From Gemmatimonadota bacterium (GTDB taxonomy: Bacteria > Latescibacterota > UBA2968 > UBA8231), in NCBI GenBank assembly GCA_018672475.1, contig JABHFS010000146.1, positions 62,001-126,000 on the forward strand: a DNA stretch of 64,000 nucleotides, written 5' to 3'. The stretch's first letter is position 1. Every line of letters begins with the position of its first letter. Of this stretch, positions 42,333 through 51,433 are shown piece by piece. A program made the position numbers and the translations under genes. The notes under the pieces were generated by a model. It ran no database searches. It was not told the DNA's origin and saw only the letters and a program-made list of their open reading frames with translations.

Positions 42333-43178
42333 ATGACTACCTTGCAGACCGATTCTCTCGTAGACCAGTACTTCCATGAGATCGAAAACTCTGTTGGGCT
42401 ATCGTCAGAAGCAGAAGTAGCCATTGCCAAACAAATAAAAGAGGGGGACGAGGACGCATTATCCGATCTAGTCAAAGCGAACCTTCGCTTTGTCGTCAGC
42501 GTAGCAAAGCAGTATCAGAATCTGGGTTTGCCGCTTTCGGATTTGATCAATGAAGGTAATCTCGGGTTGATCGTCGCGGCGAAGCGTTTTGACGGCACCA
42601 AGGGGTTCAAGTTCATTTCCTATGCCGTGTGGTGGATTCGTCAATCGATCTTGCAGGCTTTGGCCGAGCAGTCGCGCATAGTTCGGTTGCCGCTAAACCG
42701 CATCGGCGAATTGACCCGGGTCAACAAAGTCTCCAATAAGCTCGAGCAAAGGCTTGGCCGCCCGCCGGAGGCGGAAGAGATCGCCGAAGAGCTTGAGGTC
42801 GAGCCCAGTGATATGGATCTGTTGTTGCGTTTGGCGCAGAGACCGGTATCGTTGGAGACCCCCTGCGACGATTCGGAGCCAGATCGCTGTTATGGCGATC
42901 TTATTCCCGACGACAGCCTGCCCTCGAGCGATGAGATTCTTTCGAGTGACGAACTCAAGGCCGAGATTGGCAGTGCGATGCATGCGCTGACCGAGGGCGA
43001 AGGGCGGGTGTTAAAGATGTATTATGGCTTAGGTGGCCATGAGCCGATGACCTTGGAGGAGATTGGGGCCTATGTCGGCCGGACCCGAGAGCGGGTACGG
43101 CAGATCAAGGAAAAAGCCCTACAGAAATTGCGCCATCCGGCGCGCAGCGACTCCCTCAAGGAATACTACGCCGATTGA
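42333..43178 (+). CDS. Sigma-70 family RNA polymerase sigma factor (group 2-like)
   Basis: 281 residues from ATG 42333, with AGGAGGGG 9 bases upstream; an earlier ATG at 42309 overlaps this site. Regions 1.2 to 4.2 are complete: VKANLRFVVSVAKQYQN, LPLSDLINEGNLGL, GFKFISYAVWWIRQSI (2.4), ALAEQSRIVRLP (3.0), MTLEEIGAYVGRTRERVRQI (4.2). Region 1.1 is missing, and the protein is shorter than a usual RpoD, so it is either a short primary factor or an RpoS/SigB-like alternative. It should recognise TTGACA/TATAAT-type promoters like those found in this window. Confidence 0.92.
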   Translation: MTTLQTDSLVDQYFHEIENSVGLSSEAEVAIAKQIKEGDEDALSDLVKANLRFVVSVAKQYQNLGLPLSDLINEGNLGLIVAAKRFDGTKGFKFISYAVWWIRQSILQALAEQSRIVRLPLNRIGELTRVNKVSNKLEQRLGRPPEAEEIAEELEVEPSDMDLLLRLAQRPVSLETPCDDSEPDRCYGDLIPDDSLPSSDEILSSDELKAEIGSAMHALTEGEGRVLKMYYGLGGHEPMTLEEIGAYVGRTRERVRQIKEKALQKLRHPARSDSLKEYYAD

Positions 43179-43188
43179 AGTCGATGGC

Positions 43189-43217
43189 TTGACAGATATT
43201 GGTGGCCAGACTATTTT
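43189..43217 (+). promoter_or_regulatory. Promoter of the tRNA-Asn gene
   Basis: TTGACA (43189-43194), 17 bases, TATTTT (43212-43217), ending 33 bases before the mature tRNA. Confidence 0.65.
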
Positions 43218-43250
43218 TTTTAGGTCCTTTACAGCTGATTTATATTTTGT

Positions 43251-43326
43251 TCCGGAGTAGCTCAGTTGGCAGAGCGGGTGACTGTTAATCACTTGGTCGT
43301 AGGTTCGAGTCCTACCTCCGGAGCCA
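43251..43326 (+). tRNA. tRNA-Asn (anticodon GTT)
   Basis: 76 bases including an encoded CCA. The acceptor stem TCCGGAG pairs with CTCCGGA (43316-43322), the discriminator is G, and the T arm contains GGTTCGAGTCC. The anticodon loop CTGTTAA (43282-43288) gives anticodon GTT at 43284-43286. Confidence 0.97.
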
Positions 43327-43338
43327 TTTTCATTAAGG

Positions 43339-43375
43339 CGCAACTCTCTTTGATTCATGGGGGTTGCGTTTTTTT
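43339..43375 (+). terminator. Terminator of the tRNA transcript
   Basis: CGCAACTC (43339-43346) pairs with GGGTTGCG (43361-43368, one G-T pair), followed by T7. Confidence 0.85.
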
Positions 43376-43397
43376 GTTCTGTATCGACGGCCTGTCG

Positions 43398-43583
43398 TTG
43401 TATCGATACTTGATGTAATGCCGATCGAGCGGCTTGGATCTGGACGAGGATGTCTACGCAATAGCGATCTTCATCGATCATATTAGAAACCCCTTGGACC
43501 GGACCAATTACGCGATTCATGCGTTTGCGTAATTCTGATTTATGGGGCTGTTCGACGCGGAGGTCGGTATCTGCTTTTTTTAG
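43398..43583 (-). pseudogene. csoR: CsoR/FrmR-family metal repressor remnant
   Basis: On the minus strand about 60 codons read KSELRKRMNRVIGPVQGVSN followed by EEDRYCVDIL-like DEDRYCVDILVQIQ and ARSALHQVSIQ, the N-terminal two thirds of a DUF156/CsoR repressor with the first metal Cys. After SIQ the homology stops, so the helix with the His and second Cys is gone, and upstream of the match there is no start codon before a TAA. CsoR proteins repress copper efflux genes, which fits the efflux remnants that follow. Confidence 0.65.
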
Positions 43584-43643
43584 GATTTATAAAATATCAG
43601 GCTTGTTAGAAAATGAAAATGAGTAGGGGACCGATTGGCGATA

Positions 43644-43672
43644 TTGACAATCATAGCCAGGGCGGGTATACT
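43644..43672 (+). promoter_or_regulatory. Near-consensus sigma-70 promoter of the metal-efflux island
   Basis: TTGACA (43644-43649), 17 bases, TATACT (43667-43672); the leader to ATG 43751 is about 70 bases. The TATAGCC..GGCGGGTATA surroundings of the spacer are partly symmetric, which could form a repressor site for CsoR-type binding. Confidence 0.8.
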
Positions 43673-43750
43673 GTCGGATAAGTGAGTTGAAGTTTTATAG
43701 AACGACCATCGCTTCGCAGCACCGCCATTCAATATACTGACTTTCTTATT

Positions 43751-44167
43751 ATGAAACACAAAATGCAGCTCCTCTTCTCCCCCCTTTTTCTGCTAACGCT
43801 TCTTTTGCAGACGAGCGGTTGGGCAGGGATGTGTTCCTTATGTGAGGCGGGAGAGATGGCGCACGAAGCCATGCCGAAAATGGAATCGTGCCATGGCGAA
43901 TCAACCGCTGCGGATGTGCAAGAGGCGACATTCAAGCTTGCGGGCTGTGATTGCTGTGCAGTTTTACAGTGTGCAGAGGTCATTAGCTATCCGCAAGAAC
44001 TAGTGGATGTAGCAGAGCCTACCGCACAACGGGCGCAGGCAGTTTTTGCACATGTTAAGAGTATCTTCAATAACCAGGTCTTCTCTACAGCAGCACCGCC
44101 TGGCAAGTATAAAGAGAAACGCACTTCAACGGCTCTCTTTATCCTACATCGTTCGCTGTTGATTTAA
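43751..44167 (+). CDS. Small secreted Cys/Met/His-rich protein, probably copper-related
   Basis: 138 residues with a signal peptide (FSPLFLLTLLLQTSGWAG). The mature start is rich in possible metal ligands: MCSLCEAGEMAHEAMPKMES and CHGES, later GCDCCAVLQC. The end, TALFILHRSLLI, is hydrophobic. Small exported proteins of this kind precede TolC/RND metal-efflux genes. I recognise no named family. It has the best promoter of the island and an intact frame, so it may still be expressed. Confidence 0.65.
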   Translation: MKHKMQLLFSPLFLLTLLLQTSGWAGMCSLCEAGEMAHEAMPKMESCHGESTAADVQEATFKLAGCDCCAVLQCAEVISYPQELVDVAEPTAQRAQAVFAHVKSIFNNQVFSTAAPPGKYKEKRTSTALFILHRSLLI

Positions 44168-44397
44168 TCCCTCTCAGTATTTCCTGTCCCATGGTCGAGT
44201 GTGGTCTTAGTTGCACAAAGATCAAACTGAGACCATAGTGGACAACTGTACTCTCTTCTAAAAACATAGCTCTACTAAGAAGCGCGGAAGGTGTATCCAG
44301 GATGATCTGGAGTCCCCTAGCTGTAGTCCTGCGCTCTTCGGTGGAAAAGTCTATCCCATCCCATCGTTATGATGTGAAAGATAAAGAGGAATGCTTT

Positions 44398-45666
44398 ATG
44401 GCTATACGATTTCTCCTGTACTGGATGCTCTCTGTCACGATTGGACAAGGAGTGGCTTCGGCGCAGGCTCCATTAGACCTGCGCGCGCTGATTGATGAAG
44501 CCATGGCGCAAAATCCCAGTTTAGATGTGCTGCGGAATCGAATGGACGCGCAACGGGCGCGTATTCCTCAGGCCGGCGCTCTGATGGATCCGATGCTCAA
44601 ATTTGAACTGAGCAATGTGCCACTGAGTGACTTTGATTTCGCGAGCACGCCGATGAGTGGTAAGCAGCTGATGCTCTCCCAGAAGCTGCCCTACCCAGGT
44701 AAACGCGGCATCAAAGAACGCGTCGCCGAACATATGACCAACGAGATAGAATGGGCGTATCAGGATCGCACCGGTCTTATCGTCAACCTGGTCAAACAAG
44801 ACTATTTCAACCTGGCTTTTATCGAGCGATCTATCGAGATCACAAAAAAGAACGAGCAGCTCTTAAAAGACTTTGTCCACATCGCGGAGAAGAAATACGA
44901 AGTCGGGCGTGGACTGCAACAGGATATTCTCAAAGCCCAGGTGACACTATCCAGCCTAAAAGACCGCCTGATAAATCTGCGACGAGCACAACAAAAGTCC
45001 AAAGCACGGCTCAACACCGTGCTCAATCGACCACCACAGACTTCTATCGGTAAACCTAGCACGCTGGTCCCAACCTTTTTCTCCTTTGAGGTCGATACGC
45101 TGCAAACTTTGACCTTAGCGAATCGACCTCTCCTACGGGGAGTGCAGGAGAAAGTCCAGCGTTGGCAGGCCGTCGAGCGGTTGGCCAAGCTGGCTTCTCG
45201 GCCCGACTTCGATGTCAGTGTGGGCTATCGACAGCGCGCCTTCATGCCGTTTGATCCGGTTCGAGGCAGCGACTTTCTCTCGGTCGGCGTCATGCTGAAT
45301 CTGCCCATTTATCAGGGGAGCAAACAAGACCAACAGGTGATCGAGGCGCGTGCTCGGCAACGGGAAGCGCTGGCTGATTACGAAGCGAAAAAACAGCAAC
45401 TATATAACGAGGTCCAGCAGTTGTATATCGATGTCCGCGCCTATCAGGAGGAAGTTGTGCTTTTTCGCACCGCAATTATCCCGCAGGCCAAGCAGGCATT
45501 GGATGTAGCTATTGTGGCCTATCAGGTCGATAAGGTGGATTTCCTCACGCTACTCAGCAACCAAGTCTCGCTGTTCAATTTCGAGATCGATCATTTTCGC
45601 TACCAAATAGAGTATGAAAAAAGCCTGGCCGAATTAGAAGCCGTCGTTGGAAAACGGCTATTCTGA
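44398..45666 (+). CDS. TolC-family outer membrane efflux protein (CusC-like)
   Basis: 422 residues from ATG 44398 (AAGAGGAA upstream; the frame is open 32 codons earlier). Signal peptide MAIRFLLYWMLSVTIGQGVA. The two OEP repeats show the usual pattern: LRALIDEAMAQNPSLDVLRN, GALMDPMLKFELSNVP, QKLPYPGKRG, and in the second half YQGSKQDQQVIEARARQREA and AIVAYQVDKVDFLTLLSN. It would form the outer-membrane duct of a metal RND pump. It is intact, though its membrane-fusion and pump partners downstream are broken. Confidence 0.85.
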   Translation: MAIRFLLYWMLSVTIGQGVASAQAPLDLRALIDEAMAQNPSLDVLRNRMDAQRARIPQAGALMDPMLKFELSNVPLSDFDFASTPMSGKQLMLSQKLPYPGKRGIKERVAEHMTNEIEWAYQDRTGLIVNLVKQDYFNLAFIERSIEITKKNEQLLKDFVHIAEKKYEVGRGLQQDILKAQVTLSSLKDRLINLRRAQQKSKARLNTVLNRPPQTSIGKPSTLVPTFFSFEVDTLQTLTLANRPLLRGVQEKVQRWQAVERLAKLASRPDFDVSVGYRQRAFMPFDPVRGSDFLSVGVMLNLPIYQGSKQDQQVIEARARQREALADYEAKKQQLYNEVQQLYIDVRAYQEEVVLFRTAIIPQAKQALDVAIVAYQVDKVDFLTLLSNQVSLFNFEIDHFRYQIEYEKSLAELEAVVGKRLF

Positions 45667-45691
45667 TGGCCAGGACACAAAGAAGGTTGTC

Positions 45692-46621
45692 ATGATTAAG
45701 CATATCGTCGGCATCATCATTACGCTGGGCATCGGCATTGGGTGGGTATTGGGATAGCGGAAGTGCCTGTGATGGAAACGGCTGCGGTAGAAGAGGCGAT
45801 CTATCGGTGCCCGATGCATCCCACCCTCATTGCAGAACGAGAGGGCGAATGCCCTGTCTGTGGTATGGATTTAGTAAAAGACGCTTCTGCTCAAACGACC
45901 TCCTCGGCTGGGGGAGAGAGAAAGATCGCCTATTGGCGAGCGCCAATGGACCCAAGCTACACAGCAGACCAACCCGGCAAGTCGCCGATGGGCATGGATC
46001 TGCTTGCAGTGTATGCAGATGAACTCGGCGCTGAAGGAATGGTGCAAATCGATCCAGTGACGGTGCAGAACATTGAGGTGAAGACCGAACTCGTCGAACG
46101 TCGGGCGTTAAGCCGAACAGTGCGCACAGTAGGGAGGGTCGATTACGACGAAACGCGCATGACCGATGTCAACACCAAGATCGACGGCTGGGTCGAGAAA
46201 CTACACGTAGCGGCTACTGGCCAAGAAGTAAAAAAGGCCAACTATTGCTGGAACTGTATAGCCCGGAACTCGTCGCCGCGCAGGAAGGATATTTGACGGC
46301 GTTGGACTATAAAAAGCGCTTAGAAAAGAGGCCGCTTCCGACGTAATAGATGGAGGTACAGCGCTGCTAAAAGCCTCGGCGCAGCGGCTGCGCTATTGGG
46401 ACATCACGGATGGGCAAATAGCCGAATTGGAACGCACTCGGCAAGTAAAACGAACGATGGAGATCTACTCTACCTCAAGAAGGCATTGTAGTCCACAAGG
46501 CCGTATTTGAGGGCGCGCATATTACGACGGGGCAACACCTCTATCGCATTGCCGAGGTATCTCATGTCTGGGTGTATGCGGATATCTACGAGTATGAGCT
46601 ACCGTGGATTAAGACGGGTTG
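45692..46621 (+). pseudogene. cusB: CusB-like membrane fusion protein, frameshifted and truncated
   Basis: ATG 45692 begins MIKHIVGIIITLGIGIGWV, then the frame changes near 45742-45750 to IAEVPVMETAAVEE and the heavy-metal-binding motif YRCPMHPTLIAE with CPVCGMDLVKD. A second shift lies in a run of A near 46232 (GQEVKK then, in another frame, GQLLLELYSPELVAAQEGYL). Stops and further shifts follow (LLKASAQRLRYWDITDGQ; VVHKAVFEGAHITTGQHLYR; VWVYADIYEYELPW). The gene ends abruptly at 46621 before IS debris. It is the periplasmic adaptor of a Cu/Ag RND pump, now clearly inactive. Confidence 0.88.
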
Positions 46622-46645
46622 AGCGGGCCCTAATTCTTGGCCCAG

Positions 46646-46990
46646 TTAGTGTGTGAGTATTTTGGTTTTTATAAACTCTTCCGGGCTGAGGTAGCCCCGT
46701 CGACTATGGGTTCTTTCTGTGTTGTCGTGCTGCCTCCAATCCTCAATGACGACCCGTGCTTCGCGCAAATTGAGTCGCATCTCTCGGCTCAGACATTCAT
46801 CGCGGAATCGGCTGTGAAAGCTTTCGATCTAGTCGTTTTGCCATGGGCTACCTGGGTCGATATAGATCGTCTTGATCGAATGATCCTTCAGGCCTTGTTG
46901 GACTTTATCATCTTCAGCGTCCCCCCGTTGTCGGTCCGATCAAAGATGAAATCCCAGGTCCATACGTGATGACGATGGGTCGCTTGGGCC
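46646..46990 (-). mobile_element. IS3-family transposase remnant
   Basis: On the minus strand pieces of an IS3/IS2-type integrase-like transposase are seen in several frames: ATHRHHVWTWDFIFDRTD, then after a deletion IYIDPGSPWQND, a TAG, IESFHSRFRDECLSREM and, in the same final frame, RRGYLSPEEFIKTK to TAA 46646-46648. The catalytic core is cut by the stop and a deletion, so the element is dead. It lies between the broken ends of cusB and cusA and probably caused their truncation. Terminal inverted repeats are not recognised. Confidence 0.75.
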
Positions 46991-47003
46991 GGCAACCCGG
47001 TCG

Positions 47004-47495
47004 ATGTCCCTTTTCACCTTACTCGCCGTGGTCGCCATCTTCCTCATCCTTTACGTCGAATTCAGCTCTTTCCGCGCAGCCTTCTTCATCATGGTGAATT
47101 TACCATTGGCCCTTATCGGCGGTATATGGGCCGTCTACTTCACCAGCGGTATTATTAGCATTGCTTCGCTGGTCGGGTTCATTACGCTATTTGGCATTGC
47201 TACGCGCAACGGCGTGTTGCTGATCGCTCATTACCAAAATCTATTGGAGGAGGGTAAAGAGTTTCGCGAAGCGATTGTGCAAGGCTCGTTGGAGCGGCTG
47301 AATCCAATCTTGATGACGGCCATTACCGCGGCCTTAGCCCTGATTCCACTGGCACTGGGTGGTGGTGAGTCGGGTAAGGAAATTCAGACGCCGATGGCCA
47401 TCGTCATTCTCGGGGGACTGCTAAGTTCTACGGCGCTGAATATGATTGTAATGCCGGGCTTATTTTTTAAGTTTGGTAGGGATACTCAAAATTGA
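47004..47495 (+). pseudogene. cusA: CusA/CzcA heavy-metal RND pump, C-terminal fragment
   Basis: Only the last ~160 of about 1,040 residues remain: TLLAVVAIFLILYVEFSSFR, GFITLFGIATRNGVLLIAHY, SLERLNPILMTAITAALALI and NMIVMPGLFFKFGR. These are the final TM helices of an HME-RND pump. The start at 47004 is an internal Met just after the IS remnant, so no functional pump can be made. Confidence 0.88.
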
Positions 47496-47872
47496 TCTCC
47501 GATTGGAAATTTGCCAGAGAGTTTGTGGTTTTTTTGAACTTAGCTGCGTCAATGTATAGCAATGCTCATTACACGATCGGGGGTATCCCCTTTTTTTCAC
47601 CTGCCCGGAATCGAGCAGGTGCGCTAGCGCAGCGTGTCGGCCAATGGACATGGTTATCGTATCCCAAGGCGGTATCGATAATGGCGGTATCCGTGCCTGA
47701 TGGCAGCAGCGACGGAGCGGGCACCCTTGTCGCCCCTTCGGTCGAATGTGCCTAAGCCCAGCATGGGCATTTTTGTGTAGAAGGCAGTGTGGAATATTGC
47801 ATGGTGGGCCTTTTAAGGGTTCCGGATTGGGAAAAGTATTATCACGGGTACTTGGAGAAGACCGATGTGTGT
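47496..47872. other. Region without a recognised gene
   Basis: After the cusA fragment there is a small hairpin GGGG-TAT-CCCC with T7 (47580-47597) that could end plus-strand transcription, and a 7-bp stem at 47598-47621. Open frames here look random. It is probably debris at the edge of the efflux island. Confidence 0.4.
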
Positions 47873-49111
47873 TTATGCAGCTTTACTATAATTACGAAAG
47901 AAGACCCAAAAGAACAAAATCCCAAAACCACTGAGAATCGCACTGCCTAAAAAAAGGCTGCGGTAACCGACCGCTTCAATAATATATCCACCACCAAAGG
48001 CTATGGCGGCATAACCAAAACCACTAGAAGCAGCTACCGCTCCGGCCATTGTCGTTCGCCAGCGCGGTGGAATAGACTCCTGTTGGAAGACTGTAAATGC
48101 CGGTCGCCGAATCGCTGAAAGCGCCATTGTGCTCATAAAACACAAACCAGCGATGCTCCAATGGGCAATAAAAGCTAATGGAATCATGGTTAACGCAGCG
48201 CAGGCTACCGCACCATTGAATGTGCGGATGTTGCCAAAGCGTTGAACGAGATAGGGCATCAACAAGGCGGCGGGTACTGCGAGAAATTGTCCGGTTGCCG
48301 TCAGTACGCCGATGAGTGAGGTCTCGATGTTGAGCGCGGTATCCAAATAGACATTGAAGAAAGTGCGGACGGCACCCTCGCTTGCGATATACAGCAGTGA
48401 GATGCAGGAGAACAGTGCAATTAAACGCAATGGAAGCGGGGCTGCGGATTGTCGTGTTTCCGTTGCGACGGTTTTTGCAATATGACGTGTGTTGAGCAGG
48501 GCGATAACGGCTGCAATTAGCAATATGGAGGCCGCGAGCATCGTGTGACTATAGGGGGTGGGATGATCTAACGGCAATTCCAATAGAGCCGAAAAATAGC
48601 TGGGGAGAAAGCCCCCGATTAGGCTGCCTGCAAATCCCGCCAAAGGGAATAATGCCGCTTGAACAGAGAAAACATATGTACGTTGCTCGGGCTTGGCCAT
48701 ATCCATCAGATAGGGGAAGCCGTTGACGATATAGAGGGAGATCCCGAGCAAGGCCAATGATTGTGTGCTAAGAATATAGAGTGGCCGATGAGGGGCTGAA
48801 ATAAAACCCGCCTGGCAAACTAACCCGTGCCCAATAACCGCGAGGAAGAGACCGAGGATCATGCTGCGGCGATTGCCGAAGCGGCTGCCGATAAAGCTGG
48901 CCGGCAGGCTGGCTAGGGCAAAGGCCAAGGAGCCTATGGCATTAACTTGCCCGACAAATACAGGGCCGTAGCCCAAGCGCAACAGATATAAGTTAAACAA
49001 TAGCGAGAAAATACCACCGAAGAGGCAAAAGCCCACTAGAGCGGAGGCAAACATAAAGAGCACTAAATCACGGTCGAATTGGCGAACCATTTGCAGGAAA
49101 TTGGTAGGCAT
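47873..49111 (-). CDS. Major facilitator superfamily transporter
   Basis: 412 residues with 12 predicted TM helices in two halves of six. The loop 2-3 motif is present as ASFIGSRFGNRRSMILG, and a weaker copy (LMPYLVQRFGNIRTF) lies in the second half. A central charged loop (ARHIAKTVATETRQS-like) parts the halves. It moves an unknown solute or drug through the inner membrane. It follows the helicase gene on the minus strand. Confidence 0.85.
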   Translation of the reverse strand: MPTNFLQMVRQFDRDLVLFMFASALVGFCLFGGIFSLLFNLYLLRLGYGPVFVGQVNAIGSLAFALASLPASFIGSRFGNRRSMILGLFLAVIGHGLVCQAGFISAPHRPLYILSTQSLALLGISLYIVNGFPYLMDMAKPEQRTYVFSVQAALFPLAGFAGSLIGGFLPSYFSALLELPLDHPTPYSHTMLAASILLIAAVIALLNTRHIAKTVATETRQSAAPLPLRLIALFSCISLLYIASEGAVRTFFNVYLDTALNIETSLIGVLTATGQFLAVPAALLMPYLVQRFGNIRTFNGAVACAALTMIPLAFIAHWSIAGLCFMSTMALSAIRRPAFTVFQQESIPPRWRTTMAGAVAASSGFGYAAIAFGGGYIIEAVGYRSLFLGSAILSGFGILFFWVFFRNYSKAA

Positions 49112-49173
49112 ACAACGTTCGAGGGGAACGGGGGACGATCGACTGATTTAGAGGAAAGCGGGGTTGTTTAAGC

Positions 49174-51429
49174 TTATTTCCTTTTTCTATGACGGTCTTT
49201 TTTGCCGTCGGGAGTGCGGCCCTTGGTCCTGACCTTCGTGCTCTTTGTTGCTGATGGTGCCGCGTCTTTCGTCGTATCGATTGTTTTGACGATGGTTTGG
49301 CGACTAACATCGGGGCTTGCTATTAATGGAGCCGTCTCTTTGTCCGGAACGCCAGGGTTCGCAATTTCTGCAATGGTCTCTTTATCTCTAGTATCGGGCT
49401 GTGTAGATGGTACGGAGACTTCATTGTTGTTATGACTTGCTTGATTAGAAATTACGGTTTGCTCATCACTGGTGCTACCGATCTGCTCGCTCGTGGCGGT
49501 CAATACCTTCTTTTTATTTTTAGCTTTATTCTTGTCGTATTCTTTTTTTGCATTGTCATTTTTGTCCGGCCGATGAGTCTGGTCTCTTTTGGCCGATGTC
49601 GGCGCCGGTCTTTTTCTGGAATGCTCTTTTTTATTTTCAACCTGTTTTAGGTTGGGCATTTTGCCGTCTTCGCGGCTAATCTGCAGTTTTTGGCCGCAGA
49701 CCCATACTTTTTTCAGGACTTTTAATAGGTCGTTGGGCATGCCCTCCGGCAGGTCGATGGTGCTGTAGTCGTCATATATTTCTATACGACCGATATGGGC
49801 GCTATCGAGATCGGCTTCATTGGCTATGGCGCCAACGATATTGCCGGGGTTGACGCCGTGTTCGTAGCCCACTTCGAGACGGAAGCGTTCGATGCCGGCT
49901 TCCGGCGGTGGGGGAGGGTTCGTTTTATCTCGGGCGGGGCGCGTATCGCGTTTATCAGGTTCTGTGGGGGTTAAACTGCGATCTTGCTGTATTTCGTTCC
50001 GACTTTGCCGAGAAGGATTGCGATCTTGCTGTGTTTCGTTCCTGCTTTGCCGAGAAGGATTGCGATCTTGCCGTTCTGGCTTGGGCCGATCTCGCTGCAC
50101 ATCCGCCGCGAGCAGTAAGGGCTCATCCCCTTGCACCATTTTGGCCAGGCCCGAAGCCATATCCAGGGCTGTCACATTGTGCTCTTGCTGGTATTGTTCA
50201 ATAATCATGCGGAATTGGCCGAGGTCTTCTGTCGCGAGCACATCGGTGATCGACTGCTTAAAGCGGGCGATGCGTTGATCGTTGATGGTTTCGGTCGAGG
50301 GTAATTCCAAGAGTGGTATTTTCTGCTTGGTCCCTCGTTCGATCGAATAAAGCAGGCGTCTTTCGCGCGGGGCAACAAAGAGGATGGCTTCGCCCTCGCG
50401 CCCAGCCCGGCCCGTGCGACCGATGCGATGCACATACGATTCAACATCGGTGGGAATGTCGAAGTTGATAACATGACTGATGCGGTCGATGTCTAAACCG
50501 CGTGCTGCGACATCCGTGGCTACGAGGATATCGAGGCGGCCTTTCTTCAATTGTGTTACCGTCTCTTCGCGCCGTTTTTGTGCCATGTCGCCGCTCAAGG
50601 CCGAACAGGCATAACCGCGCGCTTCCAATTTTCCGGCCAATTCGACCGTCATGGTTCGCGTGCGCACGAAGATCAGGATTCCGTCGAATGTCTCGGCTTC
50701 GAGAATGCGGGTCAATGCGGCGAGTTTGTGGTCTTTACCACTGACCATCCAGTGTCGCTGGCGGATCTTATCTGCGGCTGAAGTCCGTTCTTTTATCGAG
50801 ATCTGGGCTGGGTTACGCAGATGTTTTTCAGCGATGCGACGAATGGGGTCGGGCATCGTGGCGGAGAATAGGGCTGTTTGGTGATTTTCTGGGGTTTGCT
50901 CAAGAATCCACTCGACGTCGTCAATGAACCCCATGCGCAGCATTTCATCAGCCTCGTCTAGGACCAGACAGCTGAGATTGTCGAGCCGCAAGGTCTTGCG
51001 GCGCATATGGTCCATAACGCGTCCGGGGGTGCCGACGACAACATGGACGCCGCGCTTTAGTGAGCGCAACTGGCCATCATAAGCTTGGCCGCCGTAGATC
51101 GGTAAAACGTGGAACCCCGGAATATAAGCTGCATAGCGCTGGAAGGCCTCGGCAACCTGGATGGCCAATTCGCGGGTCGGGGCGAGCACCAATACTTGCA
51201 CTTGCCGGCGTTGCATATCGATCCGCGATAGCAGGGGGAGGGCGAAAGCAGCGGTCTTGCCGGTTCCTGTCTGGGCTTGGCCAACCACGTCGCGCCCATC
51301 GCGAACCAATGGTATGGTTTGCGCTTGGATTGGGGTCGGAACCTCGTAGCCTAATTCGGCCAGTACTTTGATTACGGGTTCGGTAAGGGAAAGGTCATTG
51401 AATGATGTTTTGCCAGGTGCCTCGGACAT
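49174..51429 (-). CDS. deaD: DEAD-box RNA helicase with DbpA-type RNA-binding domain
   Basis: 751 residues. Helicase core (about 8-370): AQTGTGKTAAF (motif I), PTRELA (Ia), VLDEADEML (II), FSATMP (III), ATDVAARGLDID (V) and HRIGRTGRAGR (VI). A low-complexity Arg/Asn/Gln linker contains a 14-residue repeat. Then a DbpA/CsdA-type RNA-binding domain (RFRLEVGYEHGVNPGNIVGA, IEIYDDYSTIDLPEG), then a long Lys/Asp/Thr-rich tail. It is a cold-shock/ribosome-assembly helicase of the CsdA class. It starts 5 bases after the typA stop, so both are in one operon. Confidence 0.93.
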   Translation of the reverse strand: MSEAPGKTSFNDLSLTEPVIKVLAELGYEVPTPIQAQTIPLVRDGRDVVGQAQTGTGKTAAFALPLLSRIDMQRRQVQVLVLAPTRELAIQVAEAFQRYAAYIPGFHVLPIYGGQAYDGQLRSLKRGVHVVVGTPGRVMDHMRRKTLRLDNLSCLVLDEADEMLRMGFIDDVEWILEQTPENHQTALFSATMPDPIRRIAEKHLRNPAQISIKERTSAADKIRQRHWMVSGKDHKLAALTRILEAETFDGILIFVRTRTMTVELAGKLEARGYACSALSGDMAQKRREETVTQLKKGRLDILVATDVAARGLDIDRISHVINFDIPTDVESYVHRIGRTGRAGREGEAILFVAPRERRLLYSIERGTKQKIPLLELPSTETINDQRIARFKQSITDVLATEDLGQFRMIIEQYQQEHNVTALDMASGLAKMVQGDEPLLLAADVQRDRPKPERQDRNPSRQSRNETQQDRNPSRQSRNEIQQDRSLTPTEPDKRDTRPARDKTNPPPPPEAGIERFRLEVGYEHGVNPGNIVGAIANEADLDSAHIGRIEIYDDYSTIDLPEGMPNDLLKVLKKVWVCGQKLQISREDGKMPNLKQVENKKEHSRKRPAPTSAKRDQTHRPDKNDNAKKEYDKNKAKNKKKVLTATSEQIGSTSDEQTVISNQASHNNNEVSVPSTQPDTRDKETIAEIANPGVPDKETAPLIASPDVSRQTIVKTIDTTKDAAPSATKSTKVRTKGRTPDGKKDRHRKRK
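49978..50061 (-). repeat. Tandem 42-bp repeat inside the helicase linker
   Basis: Two units (49978-50019 and 50020-50061) with three differences encode the 14-residue repeat QDRNPSRQSRNE(T/I)Q; a third partial unit follows. The repeat keeps the reading frame and lengthens the linker before the RNA-binding domain. Confidence 0.9.
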
Positions 51430-51433
51430 GGGG

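Noticed and set aside
47580-47621. Two small hairpins as CRISPR or riboswitch elements
   Set aside because: There are only two unrelated short stems, no repeats with spacers and no conserved core. No CRISPR array is seen anywhere in the window.
43251-47900. tRNA-Asn as proven attachment site of the metal island
   Set aside because: I could not find a second copy of the tRNA 3' end downstream, and no integrase is present; only the proximity supports it.
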